Numbered from the stretch's first letter, positions 1 to 5,879 are shown. The stretch: 5,900 bases of DNA from an uncultured Lachnospiraceae bacterium (GCA_910586025.1 CAJUIO010000157.1:1-5900); one strand, 5' to 3'. The notes: generated from the letters alone by a model not told the origin. Translations and numbers: made by a program.

Positions 1-52
1 TTGCTTGGCGGATATAAATATGACGGAGACTGACGCTTACAAGGTTGGGTGA
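1..52 (+). other. Possible 3' tail of an upstream gene (frame undecided)
   Basis: Two forward frames are open from the window edge. One ends with TGA at 31-33 (ten codons, ending YKYDGD) and the other with TGA at 50-52 (sixteen codons, ending TDAYKVG). Either could be the end of a gene that starts to the left. Neither tail is long enough to recognise, and no promoter-like pair is clear here. If one is real, the hydrolase at 71 follows within 18-37 nt and would probably be its operon partner. Confidence 0.25.
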
Positions 53-70
53 AGATAAGGAGGAAGAGAC

Positions 71-1246
71 ATGGAAGACTTTACGAGGCTGGATAAGCTT
101 CTCGATGGATTTGCACAGAAGACGGTTCCCTGCTGTGGCTGTGCAATCATGCGGGGGGATGAGATTCTCTATGAAGGCTACAAGGGATATGCAAATCTGG
201 AGGAAAAAATACCCTTAAACAAAAATCATATGTTCAGGCAGGCATCCACCACAAAGCTGTTTACCTACACGATTATGGCTATGCTGTTCGAAGAGGGGAA
301 GCTGCTGTTTTCGGATCCGATCGGAGAATATCTTCCGGAGTGGAAGAACACGACAAAATATGTGCAAAGGGAAAACGGAGGCTTTGAGGTGGTTCCCACA
401 AAACATCCGATCACGATCAAGGATGCGGCATCCATGTCCTGCGGACTGCCGTACTGCATGTTTCCGGATGAAAATGCCAGGATTCCTACCCTGGCGGATA
501 TGAGTAAGAGGATCGGAAAGCTTCTGGAGGAAAAGGGAGTTCCCACTCTCCGCGACGAGGTCAGGGTTATGGCGGATGTTCCTGTTATGTTCGAGCCGGG
601 AACGCACTGGCTGTACGGGTTTGGAAGTGAGATAATAGGCGCACTGGTGGAGACTATAGAGGGCAAGCCTCTGCGAAGAGTTTTTGAGGACAGACTGATT
701 CATCCTCTGGGACTGAAAAATACGGCCACCTACTGTACAGACGAGAACAGGGACAGGGTTCTTGTCAATTATGAAAAGCTGCCGGACGGCACGCTCCGCC
801 CCTTCCCCGCGGGAAACAACAGTGATGTGAATCCGGATATCAGCCCGGAGGGAGCAAGGCCGAATCTGCTCAGCTCTCCCGCTGACTTTGCCACCTTTAT
901 GCAGATGCTGGCAAACGGAGGGACCTGGAAGGGGGAAAGGTTCCTCGGTAAAGGAACGGTGGAGATGATGACTGCCAACTGCCTGAATGCGGAACAGCTT
1001 GAGGATTTCTCGGATGCTTACCTGAACGGTTATGGCTACGGGCTTGGCTTCCGGACACTGATTGACAAGGCCAAGGGAAGCCACAACGGAAACCTGGGCG
1101 CATTTGGATGGACCGGCGGCGGGGGAACCTGGGCCGAGGCGGATCCAATAAGACGAGTCTCTCTTGTCTATATGCACAATATGTTTCCGAATGAAGAGCT
1201 GTACCATCATCACAGATTCAGAAATGTGGCATACGGATGTCTGTGA
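71..1246 (+). CDS. Beta-lactamase-fold serine hydrolase (class C/esterase type)
   Basis: This 391-residue protein belongs to the beta-lactamase family that also holds class C enzymes, D-aminopeptidases and EstB-like esterases. Seen: the nucleophile motif S59-T-T-K62 inside MFRQASTTKLF; the second motif around Tyr182 in WLYGFGSEIIGALVE, where class C enzymes have Y-x-N; and a C-terminal FGWTGGGGTWAEADP stretch (about 345-359) in place of the KTG strand. The N-terminus has no signal peptide or lipobox, so the enzyme is probably cytosolic. That argues for an esterase or peptidase acting on small substrates rather than a secreted drug-resistance enzyme. The ATG at 71 is supported by AAGGAGG at 57-63, 7 nt upstream. 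The length is normal for the family. The gene runs into the acetyltransferase remnant on the opposite strand, 8 nt after its stop. The natural substrate cannot be predicted from sequence. Confidence 0.9.
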   Translation: MEDFTRLDKLLDGFAQKTVPCCGCAIMRGDEILYEGYKGYANLEEKIPLNKNHMFRQASTTKLFTYTIMAMLFEEGKLLFSDPIGEYLPEWKNTTKYVQRENGGFEVVPTKHPITIKDAASMSCGLPYCMFPDENARIPTLADMSKRIGKLLEEKGVPTLRDEVRVMADVPVMFEPGTHWLYGFGSEIIGALVETIEGKPLRRVFEDRLIHPLGLKNTATYCTDENRDRVLVNYEKLPDGTLRPFPAGNNSDVNPDISPEGARPNLLSSPADFATFMQMLANGGTWKGERFLGKGTVEMMTANCLNAEQLEDFSDAYLNGYGYGLGFRTLIDKAKGSHNGNLGAFGWTGGGGTWAEADPIRRVSLVYMHNMFPNEELYHHHRFRNVAYGCL

Positions 1247-1254
1247 GACTGCCG

Positions 1255-1440
1255 TTAAATCGATATATGTAATCTGAAAAAGCCTGATAGGCAGTCTCGG
1301 AACAGCTTTCTCTTGTCATCATCCGTGATTTTCCGGATCACCTTACAGGGATTTCCTGCGGCAATGCACCAGTCAGGGATGTCCTTTGTCACCACGCTGC
1401 CGGCTCCTATGACTACATTGTTTCCGATACGGACTCCGGA
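1255..1440 (-). pseudogene. 3' remnant of a hexapeptide-repeat sugar/maltose O-acetyltransferase
   Basis: About 61 codons ending at TAA (1255-1257) read SGVRIGNNVVIGAGSVVTKD followed by IPDWCIAAGNPCKVIRKI. This is the last left-handed beta-helix coil and C-terminal segment of Maa/LacA/NodL-type acetyl-CoA-dependent O-acetyltransferases. Those proteins are usually around 180-200 residues, so the first two thirds, with the N-terminal cap and the catalytic histidine region, is missing. Upstream of about 1440 the same frame stays open to a GTG at 1518, but that part is antisense to the AraC remnant, does not look like acetyltransferase and has no ribosome binding site. The remaining codons carry no stop or frameshift, which suggests a fairly recent truncation. 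A non-functional product is expected. Confidence 0.85.
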
Positions 1441-1441
1441 C

Positions 1442-1624
1442 ACTCCCATCAGATACGTCACGAAGCTGCGCCTTCGAAAAAGCCTTGCCGATCTGCTGGA
1501 TTCAGATGCGTGTATCACCGATATCGCTTACGAATATGGATTTTGCGGGGCGAGCTATTACTGTGAGAGCTTTCATAAATACTATGGGATGTCTCCGCTG
1601 CAGTATAAGAAGAGGACGATTTGA
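1442..1624 (+). pseudogene. 3' remnant of an AraC-family transcription regulator
   Basis: Sixty codons ending at TGA (1622-1624) read TPIRYVTKLRLRKSLADLL, then a short linker, then ITDIAYEYGFCGASYYCESF and HKYYGMSPLQYKK. This is the linker helix plus the second helix-turn-helix of an AraC/XylS DNA-binding domain, including the typical IAYEYGF and F-x-K-YYGMSP-x-x-Y signatures. The sensor domain and the first helix-turn-helix are absent. To the left the frame continues open to a TTG at 1313, but that part is antisense to the acetyltransferase remnant and has no ribosome binding site. With a single helix-turn-helix and no start signal it is unlikely to be a working regulator. It points away from the acetyltransferase remnant, as a divergent regulator would. 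Confidence 0.85.
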
Positions 1625-1635
1625 CGAATTTCTGG

Positions 1636-1663
1636 TTGACAAACGGAGAGGATCTGTGATATT
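1636..1663 (+). promoter_or_regulatory. Candidate extended -10 promoter for the ABC-F leader
   Basis: A perfect -35 box TTGACA (1636-1641) is followed, after 16 nt, by GATATT (1658-1663), which matches four of six positions of the -10 consensus. A TG dinucleotide at 1655-1656 sits one base before it, making an extended -10. Transcription would start near 1670, giving a leader of roughly 280 nt before the ABC-F start codon. It begins just after the stop of the AraC remnant, and no other convincing promoter was seen up to 1946. Confidence 0.6.
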
Positions 1664-1711
1664 TTGTAAAAGGCAGATAAATCATGGTCAATGAATGAAG
1701 GAGATGTGAGG

Positions 1712-1735
1712 ATGTATAATTTTTCTACCAGATAA
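1712..1735 (+). CDS. Seven-codon leader ORF (MYNFSTR) upstream of the ABC-F gene
   Basis: The ATG at 1712 is preceded by AAGGAG (1698-1703) with an ideal 8-nt spacing, followed by six sense codons and TAA (1733-1735). A good ribosome binding site in front of so short a frame, between a promoter and an intrinsic terminator, is typical of leader peptides that control drug-resistance genes by ribosome stalling. Codons 4-6 (TTT TCT ACC) lie inside a segment that can pair with 1755-1763, so a ribosome here would alter the fold of the leader. I do not recognise the peptide. It could instead be the first codons of a decayed gene. Confidence 0.5.
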   Translation: MYNFSTR

Positions 1736-1763
1736 CTAATTGAATAGGTTGTGTGTAGAAGAA
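1720..1763 (+). promoter_or_regulatory. Candidate anti-antiterminator hairpin overlapping the leader ORF
   Basis: Bases 1720-1728 (TTTTTCTAC) can pair with 1755-1763 (GTAGAAGAA) to give nine base pairs including one G-U. The left arm is inside the leader ORF. The right arm is the same segment that can pair with the 3' arm of the terminator, so the two structures exclude each other. A ribosome halted at the leader stop codon would cover the left arm and leave the right arm free. The 26-nt loop makes this hairpin only moderately stable. No energy was calculated. Confidence 0.35.
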
Positions 1764-1863
1764 GAACATCTGACTCATTTTATGTATATGGATATTTTGA
1801 CGGCATAAACTCCTTTTCCCATAAGAAATGGATATTTTAAGGTGCAGAAGTTTTCTTCTGCAC
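1753..1863 (+). promoter_or_regulatory. Candidate antiterminator pairing (1753-1765 with 1851-1863)
   Basis: GTGTAGAAGAAGA at 1753-1765 can form 13 continuous base pairs, two of them G-U, with TTTTCTTCTGCAC at 1851-1863. The latter is the loop and most of the 3' arm of the terminator, so this pairing would prevent the terminator from forming. The segment resembles the terminator's own 5' arm (GGTGCAGAAG), meaning the two compete for the same partner. The local hairpin has the kinetic advantage, so the antiterminator may need extra help to win. Confidence 0.35.
1788..1838 (+). repeat. Pair of 11-bp direct repeats ATGGATATTTT
   Basis: The identical 11-mer occurs at 1788-1798 and 1828-1838, exactly 40 bp apart start to start, in the leader between the leader ORF and the terminator. 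The second copy runs into the terminator stem. The repeat is AT-rich, so chance is a serious alternative. No function is assigned. Confidence 0.4.
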
Positions 1864-1870
1864 CTTTTTT
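1841..1870 (+). terminator. Intrinsic terminator in the ABC-F leader
   Basis: GGTGCAGAAG (1841-1850), a TTTT loop and CTTCTGCACC (1855-1864) form a perfect 10-bp stem, which AA/TT at 1839-1840 and 1865-1866 can extend. A run of six T (1865-1870) follows. It acts on forward transcripts; the reverse side has only a weak T tract. No intact forward gene ends nearby. It stops about 75 bp before the ABC-F start, so its likely target is the leader transcript itself, making it a candidate attenuator. It could also terminate residual transcription from the AraC remnant. Confidence 0.88.
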
Positions 1871-1931
1871 GCGCCGGCAGGGCGGACGGCATTGACAAAT
1901 CGAGGATGTCAGCGGGACCGGCACCGGAGAT

Positions 1932-1939
1932 AAAGGAGG
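1932..1939 (+). promoter_or_regulatory. Ribosome binding site that selects the second of two ATGs
   Basis: AAAGGAGG at 1932-1939 lies 1 nt before an ATG at 1941 and 7 nt before the in-frame ATG at 1947. Only the second has a usable spacing. The resulting N-terminus MSQISVNNLTF also matches the usual start of Lsa-type proteins, so 1947 is chosen. Confidence 0.85.
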
Positions 1940-1946
1940 TATGCGT

Positions 1947-3461
1947 ATGTCACAGATCAGTGTAAATAATCTGACTTTTTACTATGAGGGAAGCTACGAC
2001 AATATTTTTGAAGATGTGTCTTTTCAGATCGACACGGACTGGAAGCTTGGTTTTATCGGAAGGAACGGGAAGGGAAAGACCACTTTTCTGAATCTTCTGA
2101 GAGGAAAATATGAATACAGGGGAAGCATCAGCTCACCTGTTGTTTTTGACTATTTTCCCTTTGAGATCAGGGATAAGGACAGGAATACCGTTGACGTGGT
2201 GGAGGAAATCGATCCGGATTATGAATTCTGGATGCTCTGCAGAGAGCTTGGCTTTCTCCAGGTGGATACGGAGGTGCTTTACCGTCCCTTTGCCACGTTG
2301 AGCAACGGGGAACAGACCAAGGTTATGCTTGCGTTGCTCTTTTCCAGGGAAAATCATTTTCTTTTGATAGATGAGCCGACGAATCATCTTGATATGGAGT
2401 CCAGGGAGATCTTGAAGGAATATCTGAACAGAAAGAAGGGGTTTATTCTGGTATCCCATGACAGGAACTTTATGGATGGCTGTGTGGATCATGTGCTTGT
2501 GATCAATCGGGAGACCATTGAGGTTCAGCAGGGAAATTTCAGCTCCTGGTGGGAAAATAAGCAGAAGAAGGATGCCTATGAGCTTGCGGAGAACGAACGG
2601 CTGAAAAAGGATATCAAACGGCTTACGGAGTCCGCCAGGGAAAAGGGGCAGTGGGCGGATCAGGTGGAGGCCACGAAGATCGGAAAGGGGGCGCAGACCC
2701 ATGAAAAGGGTACAGACATAAGAGCCTATATCGGGGAAAAGTCGAGACGGATGCAGATGCGCCGCAAAAATCTGGAACGCAGACAGCGCAGAGAGATTGA
2801 TGAGAAAGCCTCCCTGCTGAAGGATCTGGAAACCGTGGAGGATCTGAAGCTGTTTCCGCTTCGGCATTACAAGGAAAAGCTGGTCGTTATGGAGGATTGT
2901 ACACTTTCGTATGAAACAAAGAACGTGATCAGCGGTTTTAATCTTGAGGTAAAGCATGGGGAAAGGATCTTTCTGAAGGGAAGAAACGGCTGCGGAAAAT
3001 CCAGTATTATCAAGGCGATTATGCAGGCACAGGGGGAAGAGGCGGCAGAAGAAGGAAAAATATTGAGTCAGGGAAGGATTGAGCTTCCAAACCAGATGGT
3101 GATTTCCTACTGCAGTCAGGACACCTCCATGCTACACGGAACTATAGGCGAATATGCGAAGGATAACGGAATTGATGTGACGCTTTTTCTGGCGCTGCTT
3201 AGGAAGCTGGATTTTCCCAGAATCCAGTTCGAAAAGCGTATTGAGGATTACAGCGGCGGTCAGAAGAAAAAGGTGCTTCTGGCGGGGAGCCTGTGTAAGC
3301 AGGCACACCTTTATATCTGGGATGAACCTTTGAATTTTATTGACGTTTTTTCCAGGATGCAGATCGAGGAGCTGATCCTGAAATTCAGGCCCACCATGAT
3401 TCTTGTGGAGCATGACAGGATGTTTATGGAGCACACTGCCACAAGAATCATAGAGCTGTAG
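1947..3461 (+). CDS. Lsa-type ABC-F ribosomal protection protein
   Basis: This 504-residue protein has two ATP-binding cassettes and no membrane segments, the mark of ABC-F translation factors. Cassette 1: Walker A GRNGKGKTT (38-46), signature LSNGEQ (118-123), Walker B with DEPTNHLD (142-149) and switch SHDR (170-173). A charged helical linker (about 195-300) is the part that reaches into the ribosome. Cassette 2: Walker A GRNGCGKSS (345-353), signature YSGGQ (435-439), Walker B WDEPLNFID (458-466) and switch EHDR (488-491). Both catalytic glutamates (143, 460) are present. The motif wording, the linker and the length resemble Lsa(A)-type proteins (about 500 residues), which bind the ribosomal E site and displace lincosamides, streptogramin A and pleuromutilins from the peptidyl transferase centre. 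Lsa membership is by remembered similarity. Actual resistance and drug range are inference; a housekeeping ABC-F role is possible. Regulation is probably by the leader at 1636-1870. Confidence 0.9.
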   Translation: MSQISVNNLTFYYEGSYDNIFEDVSFQIDTDWKLGFIGRNGKGKTTFLNLLRGKYEYRGSISSPVVFDYFPFEIRDKDRNTVDVVEEIDPDYEFWMLCRELGFLQVDTEVLYRPFATLSNGEQTKVMLALLFSRENHFLLIDEPTNHLDMESREILKEYLNRKKGFILVSHDRNFMDGCVDHVLVINRETIEVQQGNFSSWWENKQKKDAYELAENERLKKDIKRLTESAREKGQWADQVEATKIGKGAQTHEKGTDIRAYIGEKSRRMQMRRKNLERRQRREIDEKASLLKDLETVEDLKLFPLRHYKEKLVVMEDCTLSYETKNVISGFNLEVKHGERIFLKGRNGCGKSSIIKAIMQAQGEEAAEEGKILSQGRIELPNQMVISYCSQDTSMLHGTIGEYAKDNGIDVTLFLALLRKLDFPRIQFEKRIEDYSGGQKKKVLLAGSLCKQAHLYIWDEPLNFIDVFSRMQIEELILKFRPTMILVEHDRMFMEHTATRIIEL

Positions 3462-3469
3462 ACTGATGG

Positions 3470-4741
3470 CTATTTAAACCAGTGATTCGTTCTCTGGTTC
3501 GTGGGACTGTTCTCATATTTGGAGAAGGTAATGCGCTGAGTATGGTACAGTCCGAAATAGCCGGACAGCATATAGCTTGTCGCAATGGCTATAAGATAAT
3601 AGTAAGCGTCCGCAAAGCCGAAAAGCTCAAAGGAGATGATCAGGGAAGCAAACAGACAGTTGGTAACTCCGCAGAAGATTGAAACCATACCTACGGCTGC
3701 GGACAGGGAAAGAGGAAGGCCGATCAGGCCGCCCAGGAAGCAGCCAAAGGTAGCCCCGATAAAAAGGGACGGAACGATCTCGCCGCCCCGGTAGCCGGCG
3801 GCAATGGTGATTGAGGTGAAAAGAATTTTGAGTAAAAAGGCATAAGGCACCGCATGTCCGTCCAGAGCCTGCTCTATAATATGGATTCCCGTTCCCAGAT
3901 AATCCTGGGTTCCGCACAGGAGGGTCAGCAATATAATGAGGCATCCTCCCGACACAATGCGCAGGTAAGAGTTTGAGAAGCAGCGGTGGAGCAGCTTGTG
4001 CGCCAGCTGGAGGGTGAGACAGAAGAGAATGCTCACTGCGGCGCAGCAGGCGGCGAGGAAGACTACCTTTAAGCCGGAGGGAACGCTCAGAGGAAGATCG
4101 TTGAACACGTGGAACGCATCCTCCTTTACGCCCAGCAGGGCTGCGATCTTCTTTGAAATCAGCGCCGCACAGATGCAGGGCACCAGGGCGGCATAGTACA
4201 TGGTTCCGATGCTGGCAACCTCGATAGCGAACAGGGATGCGGTCATGGGAGTCCCGAACAGGGCGGAAAAGGCGGCGGCAATACCGCTCATGATAATGAT
4301 CCTCTTGTCCTTGTCGTCAAAGCGCAGGATATCTCCGAGCGTTTTTCCCAGACTTCCGCCGATCTGAACAGCGGCTCCCTCCCTGCCCACGGAACCGCCG
4401 CCGAAAATAGTGATGACGGTGGAGACAAAGATCAGAAACGCCATTTTGGGAGAAAGGGAGATGTCGCTGTGAATACTTTCTATGACAGAATCAGTCCCCT
4501 TATTTTCCTCGTAGTTCAGTTTTTTGTACAAAAACACGATAATCAGGCCGCACAGGGGAAGCAGCAGAAAGGTATAGTGACAGGCGGTCCGGATATCGGC
4601 CGCAAATACCAGACACCAGGAAAAGAGAGAGCACACTCCTCCCACCACGATTCCGGTGAGCGCTCCAAGGAACAGCCAGCGGAGATACTGGATGATATTC
4701 TGGCAGATTGTCAGGGCATATATCTTTATGTTCTTTTCCAT
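3470..4741 (-). CDS. CLC-family anion channel or H+-coupled antiporter
   Basis: This 423-residue, very hydrophobic protein has about ten or more membrane segments, the usual size for prokaryotic CLC proteins without C-terminal CBS domains. Seen: GGGSVGREGAAVQIGGSLG (about 114-132) with the gating glutamate at 121; GTPMTASLFAIEV (163-175), typical of the CLC core; and GYRGGEIVPSLFIGATFG (316-333) in the position of the third CLC motif. The first motif, GSGIP in chloride transporters, appears as GTDSV (82-86), and GREGP appears as GREGA. The GGE-x-x-P form recalls fluoride-exporting CLC-F proteins, but this assignment is tentative. The ATG at 4741 has AAAGGAGG (4747-4754) 5 nt upstream, inside the end of the HAD gene. 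It overlaps that gene by 16 nt, so the two are probably translationally coupled. Its stop lies 8 nt from the convergent ABC-F stop. Confidence 0.88.
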   Translation of the reverse strand: MEKNIKIYALTICQNIIQYLRWLFLGALTGIVVGGVCSLFSWCLVFAADIRTACHYTFLLLPLCGLIIVFLYKKLNYEENKGTDSVIESIHSDISLSPKMAFLIFVSTVITIFGGGSVGREGAAVQIGGSLGKTLGDILRFDDKDKRIIIMSGIAAAFSALFGTPMTASLFAIEVASIGTMYYAALVPCICAALISKKIAALLGVKEDAFHVFNDLPLSVPSGLKVVFLAACCAAVSILFCLTLQLAHKLLHRCFSNSYLRIVSGGCLIILLTLLCGTQDYLGTGIHIIEQALDGHAVPYAFLLKILFTSITIAAGYRGGEIVPSLFIGATFGCFLGGLIGLPLSLSAAVGMVSIFCGVTNCLFASLIISFELFGFADAYYYLIAIATSYMLSGYFGLYHTQRITFSKYENSPTNQRTNHWFK

Positions 4742-5481
4742 GGAAGCCTCCTTTGTGGATCCGGTAAATCCATATACCGTGCGATTTCACTCCAGGCTTT
4801 TACCGTCAGAATATTTTTATCTTCTGTATAAGGCAAATCAATTGCCCCTATGTACCATACGGGAAACAGACCGGCATTTAAGGAACCTTTGACATCGCAT
4901 TCATACTGATCCCCGATATACCAGACTTCATCTGGCTGCAATCCGGCTTTTTCCAAAGCCAGGTCAAATATCCTCCTGTTCGGCTTACGGAACATAAAAT
5001 TACTTGAAGTGATAATAAATTCAAAAATATTTTCCGGCAGCAGTCTGTTGATACGCTCTGCAACCACAGACGGATCAAAGGAAATATTGCTGATTACGCC
5101 TGTGCGGATACCTCTGCTCTTCAAATATTCCAAAAAATCTTTTATGCCCTCTGTCGGCACTCCCGGGGCGGCGGCCTCCCAGAATACCGCATCAATTTCA
5201 GAGTTGCTCAATGCAATCTCTATGCCCTGCGATTCATAAAGATAAGGCGTAAACATTGTATTGGGTATTTCTATCTGAAATAGGTGCCTTTTCCCAGGAT
5301 CAAATCTCCCGAATTCCCGATTGATTTCATCTGCTTTGGCCTGCACCTGCTCTGCCGACAAATGATACTTATTTCTGACAGCGTACTGCAGGATGGCCGC
5401 TGTTCCCTTTACCCCGTCAAATTTCTGTTCCGCAATAAGTGTCTGACCATAATCAAACAATACCATTTTGGGTATTTTCAT
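4726..5481 (-). CDS. HAD-superfamily hydrolase
   Basis: This 251-residue cytosolic protein has a Rossmann-type HAD core. Motif I is FDYGQTL with the nucleophile Asp10; motif II is Ser131 in GVISNIS; motif III is Lys166 in FRKPNRRIF; motif IV is GDQYECD (190-196) with Asp191 and Asp196. A helical cap fits between motifs I and II (about 20-110). The residue two after the nucleophile is Gly12, whereas phosphatases normally have Asp there as general acid. The reaction may therefore differ from, or be slower than, ordinary phosphate ester hydrolysis; the substrate is unknown. I chose the ATG at 5481, preceded by GGAGG at 5490-5494. An in-frame TTG at 5502 would add seven residues and overlap the upstream stop, but it is less likely. 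It lies 17 nt after the SdpI-family gene and overlaps the CLC gene by 16 nt. Confidence 0.88.
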   Translation of the reverse strand: MKIPKMVLFDYGQTLIAEQKFDGVKGTAAILQYAVRNKYHLSAEQVQAKADEINREFGRFDPGKRHLFQIEIPNTMFTPYLYESQGIEIALSNSEIDAVFWEAAAPGVPTEGIKDFLEYLKSRGIRTGVISNISFDPSVVAERINRLLPENIFEFIITSSNFMFRKPNRRIFDLALEKAGLQPDEVWYIGDQYECDVKGSLNAGLFPVWYIGAIDLPYTEDKNILTVKAWSEIARYMDLPDPQRRLPWKRT

Positions 5482-5489
5482 GTGATTTA

Positions 5490-5494
5490 CCTCC
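5490..5494 (-). promoter_or_regulatory. Ribosome binding site deciding the HAD hydrolase start
   Basis: GGAGG on the reverse strand sits 8 nt before the ATG at 5481, which begins MKIPKMVLFDYG, the usual distance from a HAD N-terminus to motif I. This favours the ATG over the in-frame TTG at 5502, although an AAGGA upstream of the TTG keeps the longer form possible. Confidence 0.7.
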
Positions 5495-5498
5495 GCAT

Positions 5499-5879
5499 TC
5501 AATTCCTTCTCTTTCCATTATGATCAAATATCCTTTTTAGTGTGATTTCCGTTGGAAAAACAGAACCGATTAAAGGAATGAGCTGTATGCCGCAGATAAT
5601 TCCTCCCGCTGTTCCCACATAATCGTTGCTTTTTCCAATTACCAAAAGCATAAATATTACAGTGATCGGCAGTATAATTAATCCGCAGGCATACCATATT
5701 TTGCCGCAGTATTTATGAGCAAACTCCCATGTATCTTTGTTTTTCATAGACATGCATGTTCGATATCCAAATAGTGCGTTTATTTCTTTGGAAGTGTTTT
5801 TTATAAAATATCTTCCAAAACCGATCATTGTAAGCGGAATTATCAAATCCATAAGCAGCATAAAAATCCAGAATCCCAT
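5499..5879 (-). CDS. SdpI-family small membrane protein
   Basis: This 126-residue protein has three predicted membrane helices (about 4-25, 61-82 and 88-108). Between the first two lies the SdpI-family signature: N34-x-x-x-GYRT (38-41), then SM (44-45), then W51 and a following Ala (54), the pattern of the conserved GYRTxxSM...W...A block. Bacillus subtilis SdpI is both the immunity protein against the SdpC toxin and a signal receptor; most other family members are uncharacterised. No toxin precursor is visible here, so immunity is only a possibility. The ATG at 5879 is supported by AGGAGG (5885-5890) 5 nt upstream. The gene is AT-rich (20 of 60 bases are G or C at 5521-5580) compared with the downstream CLC gene. 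It is the first visible gene of the three-gene leftward set, whose promoter must lie past the right edge. Confidence 0.82.
   Translation of the reverse strand: MGFWIFMLLMDLIIPLTMIGFGRYFIKNTSKEINALFGYRTCMSMKNKDTWEFAHKYCGKIWYACGLIILPITVIFMLLVIGKSNDYVGTAGGIICGIQLIPLIGSVFPTEITLKRIFDHNGKRRN

Noticed and set aside
1277..1292. Possible reverse-strand terminator GCCT-atc-AGGC followed by five T
   Set aside because: The stem is only 4 bp and lies inside the remaining acetyltransferase codons, so it is too weak to call.
1245..1298. A 9-bp inverted repeat GAGACTGCC / GGCAGTCTC flanking the end of the hydrolase gene
   Set aside because: The 36-nt spacer and lack of a T-run rule out a good terminator, and a repeat of this size is expected about once by chance in a window this long.
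1255..1518. An 87-codon reverse frame read as a complete acetyltransferase
   Set aside because: The GTG start has no ribosome binding site, the first 26 codons are antisense to the AraC remnant, and the protein is far shorter than the family.
1313..1624. A 103-codon forward frame read as a complete small gene
   Set aside because: It begins at TTG without a ribosome binding site, and its first 43 codons are simply antisense to the acetyltransferase remnant. Only the AraC part is real coding sequence.
1892..1920. A second perfect TTGACA just upstream of the ABC-F gene
   Set aside because: No -10-like sequence lies 16-18 nt downstream; that stretch is GC-rich. It would otherwise bypass the attenuator, so transcript-start data would be useful here.
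71..3461. A drug-resistance island (beta-lactamase plus ABC-F)
   Set aside because: The hydrolase lacks a signal peptide and looks like a cytosolic esterase-type enzyme, and there are no transposase, integrase or flanking repeats.
3477..3499. Hairpin AACCAG/CTGGTT at the end of the CLC gene as a bidirectional terminator
   Set aside because: The stem is 6 bp with an 11-nt loop and is followed only by TTAAAT on the reverse strand and no T-run on the forward strand.
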